Shown here: positions 1 through 8,280 of the stretch, one piece after another | Layout of the letters: each line of letters starts with the position of its first letter | Numbering within the stretch: the first letter of the stretch is position 1 | Assembly (NCBI GenBank): GCA_905236805.1 | Contig: CAJOPH010000074.1 | Span: 1 to 53,690, forward strand | Reading direction: 5' to 3' | Source of the DNA: an uncultured Eubacterium sp. | GTDB lineage: Bacteria > Bacillota > Clostridia > Lachnospirales > Lachnospiraceae | DNA length: 53,690 nucleotides | Position numbers and translations under genes: made by a program | The notes under the pieces: model-generated | What the model saw: the letters and a program-made list of their open reading frames with translations, nothing else | Database searches by the model: none | Told to the model about the DNA's origin: nothing

Positions 1-1250
1 AGCTGAAAGATGCCGTCATTAAAAGTGACATCGCAGGCGCATACTTCAAGACGGCGGTAGAGGAGCCTGTGGTCTGTCTTTTTATCAAACTCTGCCGAAA
101 GGAGGGCAGTGACCTCTCTCGGGGAGTTGGTGTGCCACCTGCTTTTGGCCCTGCCGCCTGAGTGCTTTGGATGTATCCTGCCATAGTAGTCTATGGACAA
201 GGGACCATCGTAATATGGGCAATGCTCAAGACTTTTTTGGTCGTAGCCTACCCGCCATGTAAAGAGGCGTGAGATGAGGTTCTTTTTGTACATATCAAAG
301 CACATGGCATCTATCATCTCGCAAAATACATTCCGGGCTTGCGGGTATTCATATGGTCTCGGAAGCAGCTGTCCATTGGATAGGGAAGAAGTATCGCCCT
401 TATGGTTTTTTATATCGCACATACGCACCGGCTCTATGCCCCATGCGTGATCTATGAGAATCTCCGCATCGATCCCAAAGGTCTTATAAAACCATTCCTC
501 GTCATACAGGCTTTTCTCCGCAACATCTCCCATGGTATACATCATATTGGATTCAAGCTTTCTTGCCAGCCCATGACCTATCTGCCAAAAGTCGGTAAGC
601 GGTCTGTGTTCCCATAGCATGTATCTGTAGGAGTCTTCATCAAGCGCAGCTATACGTACCCCGTCCTTGTCGGCAGGAGCCTTTTTTGCCACGATATCCA
701 TGGCTACCTTGGCAAGATAAAGATTCGTGCCGATGCCTACGGTAGCAGTGATGCCGGTGACAGAAAGTATGTCACGGATGATGGCCGTGGCCATGGTACG
801 GGCTTTGCTTTGTCCAAGTGCGGCCGCCTCTTTTTCATACAGATGCAGATAATGGGTGCAGTCAATAAAGCACTCATCTATACTGTACACATGGATATCC
901 TCGGCGGCAGCGTATTTTAGGTAAACGGAGTAGATTGTTGCGGAAACACGTTCATACTCTGCCATACGCGGCATGGCAATAAGATAGTCTATCTTGGTGT
1001 GATGTATGCTCTCGTACCTATGAAGAGCCTGCCTTGCCTCAAACAGCCGGGGTCTTCCCGGTACGCCCATTGCCTTTAGGGCGGGAGATACGGCAAGGCA
1101 GATGGTCTTATCGCTGCGGCTCTCATCCGCCACAAGGAGCCTTGCCGAGAGGGGATCAAGACCACGGGAGACGCACTCTACCGAAGCATAGAAGCTTTTC
1201 ATGTCTATGGCGATATAGCAGCATTGTCCGGTGTCAGAATTTCTTTTCAT
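1..1250 (-). CDS. Y-family DNA polymerase (UmuC/DinB type), 3' end cut by window
   Basis: This is a translesion DNA polymerase that copies past damaged bases. Reading the minus strand from ATG 1250 gives an open frame of about 416 codons that runs off the window, so the C-terminal little-finger end is missing. The first catalytic block (AIDMKSFYASVEC) is near residues 13-27 and the second (SIDECFID, with the D-E pair) is near residue 120. The Y-family palm therefore looks intact. A helix-hairpin-helix-like stretch follows (DFWQIGHGLARKL). The start lies 6 nt after the stop of the S24-type regulator, so the two are almost certainly co-transcribed, as in UmuD-UmuC or ImpA-ImpB style pairs. The family assignment is firm. 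The exact subfamily (DinB, UvrX-like or UmuC-like) is not. Confidence 0.9.
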   Translation of the reverse strand, partial: MKRNSDTGQCCYIAIDMKSFYASVECVSRGLDPLSARLLVADESRSDKTICLAVSPALKAMGVPGRPRLFEARQALHRYESIHHTKIDYLIAMPRMAEYERVSATIYSVYLKYAAAEDIHVYSIDECFIDCTHYLHLYEKEAAALGQSKARTMATAIIRDILSVTGITATVGIGTNLYLAKVAMDIVAKKAPADKDGVRIAALDEDSYRYMLWEHRPLTDFWQIGHGLARKLESNMMYTMGDVAEKSLYDEEWFYKTFGIDAEILIDHAWGIEPVRMCDIKNHKGDTSSLSNGQLLPRPYEYPQARNVFCEMIDAMCFDMYKKNLISRLFTWRVGYDQKSLEHCPYYDGPLSIDYYGRIHPKHSGGRAKSRWHTNSPREVTALLSAEFDKKTDHRLLYRRLEVCACDVTFNDGIFQ

Positions 1251-1256
1251 GGCTCT

Positions 1257-1964
1257 TTAGCCTACCACCTTTCCGAATACCATGAATTCATCACCTTCCT
1301 GTATTATCCTTGGTTTATATTTCTTATTAAGGGAAATGAGCAGGGTATGGGTATCATCGTGCCCGAGCTTTTTGATAAATCCCTCACCGTTGTGGTAAAA
1401 AATCCCGATTTCACCGTCATTTAGGGTTTTTTGGGCGCAAACCCATACGGTCTGCCCATCTATGTACTGTGGCTCCATACTGTCACCGGAGATTGTCACA
1501 CCAAAGGTGGCATTCTTTGGAACTTCATCGCCAACCTCGATCTCATCATATGCATCGCTGTCCAAAAACTGTCCGTCTCCTGCGGATACGGGCAGATGAA
1601 AAAGACGTATTGACCGTGGCGGATAAGGTGTGGGGGATACAGGAGGATTTTTTTCATAAAGACCGCTTGCCCGGAGGAGATCTGCATAGTCTGATACCAT
1701 ACGGCATCCGGTATCGTCAAGGCAGCTAAGAAGTGAAGGAACCTCATGCCTGTCAAAGGCTGCCCTGATGTCTGAGATGTTCAATATGTCACAAAGGACA
1801 AAAAGCAGATCGGAGGGGATACGAACCCTGCCTGACTCCCAGCTGTATACAATCTGGTTCGTGATCCGGGGATACCCGCGCTTTTTGAATTCATTTGCCA
1901 CATCTACCTGTGACATATTTTGCTTTGTCCGTAATGCAGTGAGATATTCGTTAAGATTTTTCAT
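1257..1964 (-). CDS. HTH-XRE / S24 LexA-like self-cleaving regulator
   Basis: The 235-aa protein has an N-terminal XRE-type helix-turn-helix (about residues 7-65) and a C-terminal S24 peptidase domain. The likely catalytic serine is S162 in GDSMEP and the lysine is K199 in GFIKKL. An Ala-Gly pair at about 128-129 (VSAGDG) sits at the LexA-like cleavage spacing. I use ATG 1964 rather than an upstream in-frame ATG, because AAGGAAG lies just before it and the extra 29 residues would come from the structured leader. It probably represses its own operon and is inactivated by RecA-stimulated autocleavage, releasing the polymerase downstream. That regulation is inferred from the family. No clear CGAAC-N4-GTTCG box is visible at its promoter, so it may recognise a different operator than LexA. 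Confidence 0.85.
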   Translation of the reverse strand: MKNLNEYLTALRTKQNMSQVDVANEFKKRGYPRITNQIVYSWESGRVRIPSDLLFVLCDILNISDIRAAFDRHEVPSLLSCLDDTGCRMVSDYADLLRASGLYEKNPPVSPTPYPPRSIRLFHLPVSAGDGQFLDSDAYDEIEVGDEVPKNATFGVTISGDSMEPQYIDGQTVWVCAQKTLNDGEIGIFYHNGEGFIKKLGHDDTHTLLISLNKKYKPRIIQEGDEFMVFGKVVG

Positions 1965-2095
1965 AAGCACTTCCTTTACATATGCTGCAAGCCGTTTTCC
2001 ATAAAGCCTCCGGCGTAGAGCGCTAAAGATTTGCATTGGAAGGTGCTTCACACCGCAAATCTTGCGCTATCGTCCGCCGGGGGCGGACTTGAATG
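1965..2095 (-). promoter_or_regulatory. Structured 5' leader of the S24-polymerase operon
   Basis: From the predicted transcription start near 2095 to ATG 1964, the minus-strand leader holds two strong inverted repeats. One is GTCCGC/GCGGAC (plus 2070-2086). The other is a long arm pair, AGCGCAAGATTTGC against GCAAATCTTTAGCGCT (plus about 2019-2066), which encloses a smaller GGTG/CACC hairpin. A third possible pairing, GCCG/CGGC, lies nearer the start codon. No U-run follows, so these are not simple terminators. They could control RNA stability or translation, or act as DNA operators. Confidence 0.5.
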
Positions 2096-2101
2096 TATCG
2101 T

Positions 2102-2130
2102 ATTATACCACGAAAAACATGAATTTGCAA
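2102..2130 (-). promoter_or_regulatory. Promoter of the S24-polymerase operon
   Basis: On the minus strand, TTGCAA (plus 2125-2130) and TATAAT (plus 2102-2107) are separated by 17 bp, a good sigma-A promoter. The predicted start is near 2095. Confidence 0.7.
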
Positions 2131-2208
2131 TAGAAAAATAATAAAAAATATTATAATTCGACAAAAAAGTGCATTAAAATATATAAAAATATGATATGCC
2201 GATATCGC

Positions 2209-3129
2209 TCAATACTGCTTCATGAGCCTTTCCGTTTCATTGTGCTCTTCCTTCATCCATTCCAGGATGAAGCTGTTTAATTTTCTGGCGGCATTCGAAA
2301 ATATATAATCCTTTCTGTACACCAGCCCCAGCCGGGCGGGAGGAATTTTTTCCCTGATCCTTACCATGTGAATTCCCAAATCCGGGAAATCCCTTTCTAT
2401 CTTTACCATCTGCGCAATGGGCATGAAGCATATGCCGCTGTTTGAAGACAGGAGACGGTAGATAAGGTCGCTGTTTTCCACATCGTATAATATCTTGGGT
2501 TCAAATCCATATTTAATGCAGATTTTTCGAAGCTTGGTTTCATCTATCCTGGATCTGTCACAGATGAAGGTCTCATCTGAAAGGTCACATATCGAAACAG
2601 ATACATGGTCAGTCAGCCAATGGGATGAGCCTGTAAGTATGACTAATTCCTTTTCCCCCAGAAGTTGAAAAACACATTCCTTATCTTCTATCGGGACTGA
2701 TGTGATGCCGATGTCTATGGAGCCGTCAGCTATCTTTAACCGTATGTCTTCAGGTGAACAGTCGATCTGCCTGATCCCTATGTCGGGATTTTGGGTTGAA
2801 AATTCCCGGAGAAGATCCGGCAAAAAATCGTTCACCGTGCTTCCAAGATGAAGGAAATTATCTTCTGAATCATGGAGTCTTTTTATGGTTTGTACGCCCT
2901 TTTCCAATTCATCCAGGCTCATGTTCACGCTGCTAAGGAAAATCCTTCCATAGTCGTTAAGGACTATTTTTCCCTTTCTGTGGTCAAATAATGGAACTCC
3001 TATTTCGTCTTCCAGGCGTGAAATACTCCTGCTTAGGTTGGGTTGGGTCACAAAGAGCTCCTTTGCCGCCTTTGAAATGTTTTCTGTTTTTGCAACTGCC
3101 TTAAAATACTTAAGCTGGATAAGTTCCAT
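2209..3129 (-). CDS. LysR-family transcriptional regulator
   Basis: The 306-aa protein has the typical LysR length. A winged helix-turn-helix lies at about residues 1-60 (MELIQLKYF, then SKAAKELFVTQPNLSRSISR), followed by a periplasmic-binding-protein-like effector domain. ATG 3129 is chosen because GGGAGG precedes it; upstream in-frame codons lack a ribosome site. It is transcribed divergently from the SDR-SDR-flavin reductase operon, the usual arrangement for a LysR activator and its target. The inducer is unknown and is presumably the substrate or product of that operon. Confidence 0.9.
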   Translation of the reverse strand: MELIQLKYFKAVAKTENISKAAKELFVTQPNLSRSISRLEDEIGVPLFDHRKGKIVLNDYGRIFLSSVNMSLDELEKGVQTIKRLHDSEDNFLHLGSTVNDFLPDLLREFSTQNPDIGIRQIDCSPEDIRLKIADGSIDIGITSVPIEDKECVFQLLGEKELVILTGSSHWLTDHVSVSICDLSDETFICDRSRIDETKLRKICIKYGFEPKILYDVENSDLIYRLLSSNSGICFMPIAQMVKIERDFPDLGIHMVRIREKIPPARLGLVYRKDYIFSNAARKLNSFILEWMKEEHNETERLMKQY

Positions 3130-3184
3130 AAAAAGGCCTCCCAAAATCCTTCGTCCAAATGCACAACTTATTATTCTACAGTTC

Positions 3185-3245
3185 CATACAGTATAACACA
3201 TCGGGGAGAACTGCACAAGAAAAACATCTCTTAACAGTTCTGTAC
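3185..3245. promoter_or_regulatory. Divergent control region with LysR-type inverted repeat
   Basis: AGAACTG (3207-3213) and CAGTTCT (3235-3241) form an inverted repeat, and related GTTCC/GAAC words continue to about 3180. The LysR gene's own promoter on the minus strand (TTGTGC-17-TATACT) overlaps this area, which is typical of LysR autorepression. The operator role is inferred. Confidence 0.45.
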
Positions 3246-3332
3246 CCAAGGGGGATTAAGACAGGAAAGGCGTAATGGCTTTATTTTTTTCGATATGCTC
3301 TTGGGGTTATAACATTATATGCAAAAACATAT

Positions 3333-3361
3333 TTTACAAATGTCTTTGCCGGGTGTATAAT
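3333..3361 (+). promoter_or_regulatory. Promoter of the SDR-SDR-flavin reductase operon
   Basis: TTTACA (3333-3338) and TATAAT (3356-3361) are 17 bp apart. The spacing and hexamers are good. The first gene starts 56 nt downstream. Confidence 0.7.
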
Positions 3362-3416
3362 AGAAACAGTTGGTAACGAGGGATTGCCATGTGAGGCATT
3401 TTTTGGAGGAAATGAA

Positions 3417-4181
3417 ATGAAGAAACTTCTTGATGGACAAACGGCAATAATAACGGGCGGAAGCTCTGGAATCGGGAAAAAGACCGCGGAGATTTTTACG
3501 GAAGAGGGAGCGTCCGTGGTTTTGGTGGCCAGGGGAAAGGAAAAACTTGACAAGGTAGTTGGTGAATTGACAGGCAGGGGTTTTAAGGCCATAGGAGTGC
3601 CTGCGGACGTAAGCTGCGAGGATGATTGCAAAAATATTGCAAAAGAAGCCGTAAAGGAATTTGGAAAGATAGATATTCTCGTAAATAATGCCGGCATCGC
3701 TGACAAGCACCGTCCCATCACGAGAACTGACACGGACTTTTGGAGGCAGGTGACGGGGATAAATCAGGATTCGGTATTTTTCCTTACCAAGGCAGTGCTT
3801 GAATATATGGAAAAGGAAGGAAAGGGATCCATAATAAATGTCTCTTCCATAGGAGGCGTGTTTGGAAGCGCCGGCATCTCCTACAGTGCTTCAAAATCCG
3901 CTGTGCTGGGAATGACCAAAAACATTGCCATACAGTTTGCGGGAAAGGGGATAAGGTGCAATGCCATAGCCCCGGGGCCTACGCCCACGGCCCTTAATAC
4001 GCCTGAAGCCATGGCTACCTTTGATACCGAATTTGCAAAAAAATGCGCAGACCACATGGATATGTCTGTTCCTGAGGCGGATGTGGAAGATCAGGCAAAT
4101 GCCATTTTGTATTTTGCAAGCGATATGTCAAAGGCCGTGACAGGACAGGTTTTGGTGGTAGATAATGGCTGTACGTTATAA
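3417..4181 (+). CDS. Short-chain dehydrogenase/reductase (SDR), first copy
   Basis: This 254-aa classical SDR is a cytoplasmic NAD(P)(H)-dependent alcohol/ketone oxidoreductase. It shows the Rossmann motif TGGSSGIG (about residue 14), NNAG (about 91), the catalytic Ser in NVSSIGG, and Tyr-Lys in YSASK (about 160). ATG 3417 follows GGAGGA. The protein belongs to the FabG/BaiA-like group, but the substrate cannot be read from sequence. It is the first gene of an operon with a second SDR and a BaiCD-like reductase, so the three probably act in sequence on one cyclic or unsaturated substrate. Confidence 0.88.
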   Translation: MKKLLDGQTAIITGGSSGIGKKTAEIFTEEGASVVLVARGKEKLDKVVGELTGRGFKAIGVPADVSCEDDCKNIAKEAVKEFGKIDILVNNAGIADKHRPITRTDTDFWRQVTGINQDSVFFLTKAVLEYMEKEGKGSIINVSSIGGVFGSAGISYSASKSAVLGMTKNIAIQFAGKGIRCNAIAPGPTPTALNTPEAMATFDTEFAKKCADHMDMSVPEADVEDQANAILYFASDMSKAVTGQVLVVDNGCTL

Positions 4182-4231
4182 TGATTGGTAATGATAGCGA
4201 CGAATTCAAATAATATGATTGGAGGTAGATC

Positions 4232-5020
4232 ATGTTTGAAGATCTAAAAGGAAAAAGCGTTTTGGTTACGGGAGCCGCAACAGGAATAGGGAAGGCGACA
4301 TCAAAGCTTTTTGCATCGCTTGGTGCGAAGGTGGCGGTCGCTACCGCGCATAATGTGACAGCGGGAGAGGCCGTGGCAGAAGAGATAAGGAAGGAAGGCG
4401 GTGAGGCTTTTTTCGTGCAGTGTGATGTATCCAATGAAGAGAGTGTAAAAAAATGCATAAATTCCGTGGTTGAAAAGTTTGGAAGCCTTGATATAGCATT
4501 TAACAATGCGGGAGTAGGGGCTGACGGCGTAAGGATTCCCTTTACATCCATGACGGATACTACGGAAGAGCTCTGGGACAAGGTGGTAAATACAAACATG
4601 AAGGGAACTTTTTTCTGCCTGAAGCATGAGATCATCCAAATGAAGGATCAGGGCAAGGGAGGAGCCATCGTAAATACGGCATCCATAGGCGGACTTAAAA
4701 TGGCACCTGATTTTGGGGCATATGGTCCTTCTAAGGCGGGGGTCATAGCCCTGACCCAACAGGCGTCCAATGAAAACGCAAAGCACGGCATAAGGGTTAA
4801 TGTTGTGTGCCCGGGACCCACGACAGGGACAGAGCTTATGAAAAATAATCTCCAGACCAACCCTGAGGAGGAGAAGATGCTGAAAGAACATGTGATTCCG
4901 ATGGGGAAGCTTGGCACTGCTGAAATAGTCGCTGATGCCGTAGTATTTCTTTGCTCCGACATGGCGGGACATACCACGGGTCAGAGCTTTTCGGTAGACG
5001 GTGGGATGCACTGCATGTAA
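4232..5020 (+). CDS. Short-chain dehydrogenase/reductase (SDR), second copy
   Basis: This 262-aa classical SDR has TGAATGIG near residue 13, a NNAG motif (FNNAGVG), a serine in NTASIGG and the YGPSK catalytic pair. The C-terminal SVDGG is also typical. It is clearly diverged from the preceding SDR, so the two are not a recent duplication and likely oxidise or reduce different positions or different stereochemistries. GGAGGT precedes the start with good spacing. The next gene follows after 17 nt, consistent with one mRNA. Confidence 0.88.
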   Translation: MFEDLKGKSVLVTGAATGIGKATSKLFASLGAKVAVATAHNVTAGEAVAEEIRKEGGEAFFVQCDVSNEESVKKCINSVVEKFGSLDIAFNNAGVGADGVRIPFTSMTDTTEELWDKVVNTNMKGTFFCLKHEIIQMKDQGKGGAIVNTASIGGLKMAPDFGAYGPSKAGVIALTQQASNENAKHGIRVNVVCPGPTTGTELMKNNLQTNPEEEKMLKEHVIPMGKLGTAEIVADAVVFLCSDMAGHTTGQSFSVDGGMHCM

Positions 5021-5037
5021 ATAGGAGATGTGACGGT

Positions 5038-6993
5038 ATGCAAAAGGAAAAGAAATATCCCCACGTTTTTTCTCCCATCAAGGTCAGGGGAGTCATATTA
5101 AAAAACCGCTTGCAGTATGCTCCTACCGTGGTCTTAAAATGTGCACCTAACGGGGACATGACGCAGGATATGATCGATTTTATGAAGTGGCAGGCAAAGA
5201 CGGGCGTATCCTATATTACGGTAGGTGACACGCCTGTCGTTCATGACAATGCCTCGGCATGGCTCTGCGAGATGAATGTAAATTCCGATGACTGTATCCA
5301 TGGAATGAACGCCCTTGTCATGGCGGCAAGGAAAAATGGTGCGGAAATTTCGGTAGAGCTGGCATATGCGGGCAGGGGAAACAAGATGGGTCCCGGGATT
5401 CCCCCTGCCATGGTGGTATCTAAGGAAAGGGCCCTTAATCCTGACGACATCCCTTATATGAAAGAGATGGACAGGAAGGATATGGATGATATGAAGCAGC
5501 ATTATGTGGATGCGGCGGTAAGGTGTAAGATAGCAGGATTTCGCATCGTGATGCTCCATATGGCTCACAATAATTTTTTGGCACAATGGCTTTCACCCGA
5601 TTCGAACGTACGTACGGATGAATACGGAGGATCTCCCGAGAACAGGAGAAGGTATCCTTTGGAGGTATTAAAAGCAGTACGCGAAGCCGTCGGTGATGAT
5701 ATGGTGATAGAAATAAGGGTGTCTGCCCAGGAGGATATCGAAGGGGGACTTTGTCTGGAGGAGTCTTTGGATTTCATGGAAGCTGCCCAGGAGTATGTGG
5801 ACATCATACATGTTTCCAGGGGTTCTATTTTCCATCCCAGGGCGGCATCTTACACCATTCCCACATATTTCAAAGGCAGGAGGCTCAATGTGGACTTTGC
5901 GGCCAAGGCCAAAGAAAGGCTCCATATTCCTGTCTGTGTGGTGGGAAACATTACCTCCCTGGAAGAGGCAGAAGAAATCATAGCTTCAGGAAAGGCCGAC
6001 ATAGTGGCCATGGCAAAATCCTACATGGCTGACGGGGATTTGATATGGAAGTCTTTGGAAGGCCGGGTGGACGATATCTGTCCATGTACCAGGTGCGACC
6101 TTTGCGGAAATGCGAATAACCACGCAACGGAATGGTCATGCGCGGTAAATCCCCGGGTGGGAGTGCTTGGAGAGATAGAAAAAGTTCCCGAAAAAGACAG
6201 GAAGAAGGTCATGGTCATAGGCGGGGGACCTGCCGGGATGATGGCTGCCCAGACCCTTATGAAAAGGGGGCATGAATGTACTTTGTATGAAAAATCGCAA
6301 AGGCTTGGGGGGCTCTTAAATGATGCAGTCCTTGTTCCCTTCAAGAACTATATGAAAGACTACCTTGAATGGGACATAAGGCAGACAAAAAAAAGCGGGG
6401 CAAGGCTGGTGTTTGGGGAAGAGGTTACGATAGAGACCGTGGAAAAAGAAAATCCCGATGCCGTGATAGTGGCTACAGGCTCTAAGTATGTAAATCCTCC
6501 CATCCCCGGGATAGATAAGGTACTGGCTGTCCGTGACGTAGATGCCCATACCGTAGATACCGGCGATACGGTGGTGGTATGCGGAGGAGGCATAACGGGT
6601 CTTGAGTGCGCGCTTGCCCTTTGCCTGGAAGGAAAGAAGGTGACGGTCATTGATATGATACCGAAAGAGAGCTTTGTGGCTCAGATGCCCATCTTTAACA
6701 AGGCAGACCTTCTGGGACAGCTTGATGATTTTGGGGCAAAGCTCATAGGAAGTCAGAAGATACTGGAGTTTACCGATGACGGGGTAAAGACAGAGGATGC
6801 AGATGGCTCCGTAAACTTTTACAAGGCAGATTCCTATGTAAATGCCCTGGGCGTAGCTCCCGACCAGAAATTGGGGCTTGATCTTATGGAAAGGTTTGGG
6901 ACCGATGTTATAATGGTAGGCGACTGCGTATCCAAGGGCAGGAATTATTATATGGCAAATCATGAAGGATATAATGCCGCAATGAACATATAA
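5038..6993 (+). CDS. BaiCD/2,4-dienoyl-CoA reductase-like FMN/Fe-S/FAD oxidoreductase
   Basis: This 651-aa enzyme has the three-part layout of the family. An old-yellow-enzyme FMN TIM barrel covers about residues 5-340. A [4Fe-4S] Cys cluster follows (CTRCDLC, 11 residues, then C before AVNP). An FAD/NAD(P) unit has GGGPAG near 395 and GGGITG near 520. Such enzymes pass hydride from NAD(P)H to reduce or oxidise activated C=C bonds, as in BaiCD, BaiH and 2,4-dienoyl-CoA reductase. The first Cys spacing (C-x2-C-x2-C) differs by one from the usual x2-x3, with an extra Cys just before it. ATG 5038 is preferred because AGGAG precedes it; a longer frame would overlap the upstream SDR. The true substrate is unknown. 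Confidence 0.88.
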   Translation: MQKEKKYPHVFSPIKVRGVILKNRLQYAPTVVLKCAPNGDMTQDMIDFMKWQAKTGVSYITVGDTPVVHDNASAWLCEMNVNSDDCIHGMNALVMAARKNGAEISVELAYAGRGNKMGPGIPPAMVVSKERALNPDDIPYMKEMDRKDMDDMKQHYVDAAVRCKIAGFRIVMLHMAHNNFLAQWLSPDSNVRTDEYGGSPENRRRYPLEVLKAVREAVGDDMVIEIRVSAQEDIEGGLCLEESLDFMEAAQEYVDIIHVSRGSIFHPRAASYTIPTYFKGRRLNVDFAAKAKERLHIPVCVVGNITSLEEAEEIIASGKADIVAMAKSYMADGDLIWKSLEGRVDDICPCTRCDLCGNANNHATEWSCAVNPRVGVLGEIEKVPEKDRKKVMVIGGGPAGMMAAQTLMKRGHECTLYEKSQRLGGLLNDAVLVPFKNYMKDYLEWDIRQTKKSGARLVFGEEVTIETVEKENPDAVIVATGSKYVNPPIPGIDKVLAVRDVDAHTVDTGDTVVVCGGGITGLECALALCLEGKKVTVIDMIPKESFVAQMPIFNKADLLGQLDDFGAKLIGSQKILEFTDDGVKTEDADGSVNFYKADSYVNALGVAPDQKLGLDLMERFGTDVIMVGDCVSKGRNYYMANHEGYNAAMNI

Positions 6994-6994
6994 G

Positions 6995-7006
6995 GTGTAT
7001 ATACAC
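6995..7006. repeat. Perfect 12-bp palindrome GTGTATATACAC
   Basis: A perfect dyad immediately follows the flavin reductase stop codon and precedes the operon terminator. It could be an operator for the next gene, but no protein can be assigned. Confidence 0.4.
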
Positions 7007-7007
7007 A

Positions 7008-7052
7008 GGGTGCGTAAGGTATAGTGAACCTGGTACGCACCCCGGTTTTTTT
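7008..7052 (+). terminator. Rho-independent terminator of the SDR/flavin reductase operon
   Basis: GGTGCGTA pairs with TACGCACC, the inner AGGT pairs with ACCT, and CGG plus seven T residues follow. The stem is strong and the T-run is clear. Confidence 0.85.
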
Positions 7053-7074
7053 GGGTTGTAGAAGGGAGGATATA

Positions 7075-8094
7075 ATGGAGCTTATAGAAACAGTGGCTGC
7101 GGAAGGATTGGTCCTTGCGCACGACATGACAAGGATAATACCCGGAAAAGAAAAGAAAGCCGCCTTTAAGAAAGGCCATATTGTCACCAAAGATGATATC
7201 CCGGAGCTTTTGAAGATGGGAAAAGAGCATCTTTATGTATGGGAAAAAGATGACAATATGTACCATGAGGATGAGGCGGCAGAGATTCTGTGTGATATTT
7301 CCATGGGGGACAACCTTCACCGGGGGAAAGTCTCTGAGGGGAAAATAGAGCTTTTTTCCGATGTGGACGGAATATTAAAGATAGAAAGAGAGGGTCTTTG
7401 TGCCTTAAACGGATTGGGCGAAATGATGATAGCCTCAAGGCATGGAGATTTTCCCGTGAAAAAGGGTGACAAAGTCTGTGCCATGAGGGTCATACCATTG
7501 GTGATAGAAAAGGAAAAAATGGAAAGGGCAAAAAAGACCGCGGGAGAGCGCCCTCTTTTTAACGTGGTTCCATTCAAAAATCCCAAGGTATCCATCATCA
7601 CCACGGGGAATGAGGTATATACGGGAAGGATAAAGGACTCATTTGGACCTGTGCTTAAAAACAAGGCAGGTGAATATGGTCTTGAAGTATTAAGACAGAC
7701 AATCATTGGGGATGATAGGGAAAAAATATCCGCACAGATAAACAAGGATATAGAAGAAGGGGCACAGATAGTGCTTCTTACCGGAGGAATGAGCGTAGAT
7801 CCGGATGATACCACCCCATCGGCTATAAAGCTCTCGGGAGCAAAGATAATATCATATGGGGCACCCGTCCTTCCCGGGGCAATGTTCCTTCTGGCATACA
7901 AGGGCGATATTCCCATAATGGGTCTTCCGGGGTGCGTCATGTATTCAAAGAGAACCATATTTGACCTGGTATTTCCAAGGGTACTTTCGGGGGAGAAAAT
8001 CGATGCCGGTGACCTTAGGGGTTATGGTGAAGGGGGGCTTTGCCTTTCGTGCGATGTCTGTACCTTCCCCAACTGCGGATTTGGAAAAAAGTGA
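7075..8094 (+). CDS. MoeA/MogA-like molybdopterin-binding protein with C-terminal Cys cluster
   Basis: The 339-aa protein carries a MoCF-type molybdopterin-binding domain (TTGNEV near 180, then LTGGMSVDPDD near 245, and GLPGC near 300). The first ~170 residues look like a separate lead domain rather than a complete MoeA. The C-terminus ends in a Cys-rich tail with C-x2-C-x2-C-x5-C spacing (CLSCDVCTFPNCGFGKK), which could bind a metal or Fe-S cluster. Family members are known near molybdenum hydroxylases, but none is in this window. GGGAGGA precedes ATG 7075. It lies just after a terminator and may have its own promoter or depend on read-through. Its role in cofactor insertion or sensing is unproven. 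Confidence 0.75.
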   Translation: MELIETVAAEGLVLAHDMTRIIPGKEKKAAFKKGHIVTKDDIPELLKMGKEHLYVWEKDDNMYHEDEAAEILCDISMGDNLHRGKVSEGKIELFSDVDGILKIEREGLCALNGLGEMMIASRHGDFPVKKGDKVCAMRVIPLVIEKEKMERAKKTAGERPLFNVVPFKNPKVSIITTGNEVYTGRIKDSFGPVLKNKAGEYGLEVLRQTIIGDDREKISAQINKDIEEGAQIVLLTGGMSVDPDDTTPSAIKLSGAKIISYGAPVLPGAMFLLAYKGDIPIMGLPGCVMYSKRTIFDLVFPRVLSGEKIDAGDLRGYGEGGLCLSCDVCTFPNCGFGKK

Positions 8095-8123
8095 TTGACT
8101 TTTTGCGGAGGGTGTATTATAAT
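8095..8123 (+). promoter_or_regulatory. Upstream promoter (P1) toward recA
   Basis: TTGACT (8095-8100) and TATAAT (8118-8123) are 17 bp apart and start immediately after the previous gene. This would give an unregulated transcript of recA in addition to the SOS promoter. Confidence 0.6.
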
Positions 8124-8172
8124 TGGCAAATAAGTCAAGCGCAGGGGGTTTCCTGACATTTTCCCACCATCT

Positions 8173-8250
8173 CGAAAATATGTTCGAAAAAACTATTGAC
8201 AGATCCTTAATTTTATGTTAGTATGTTCATACGAGTTGAACATACGTTTG
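8173..8250 (+). promoter_or_regulatory. recA SOS promoter with two LexA boxes
   Basis: TTGACA (8196-8201) and TAGTAT (8219-8224) are 17 bp apart. The word CGAAAATATGTTCG (8173-8186) is close to the Gram-positive SOS box CGAAC-N4-GTTCG. A second near-match, TGAACATACGTTTG, lies at 8237-8250, and TATGTTCA/TGAACATA arms flank the -10 element. The promoter is therefore very likely repressed by LexA and induced by DNA damage. Confidence 0.8.
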
Positions 8251-8280
8251 TTTGAGCGAAATATATTTAAGGAGTTTGTT

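Noticed and set aside
2100-2130. SOS box at the S24-polymerase promoter
   Set aside because: Only a weak partial match around CGAAAAACATGAA; no CGAAC-N4-GTTCG symmetry.
4301-5011. Long opposite-strand frames across coding genes
   Set aside because: They mirror strong plus-strand genes, show no recognisable motifs and have no ribosome sites.
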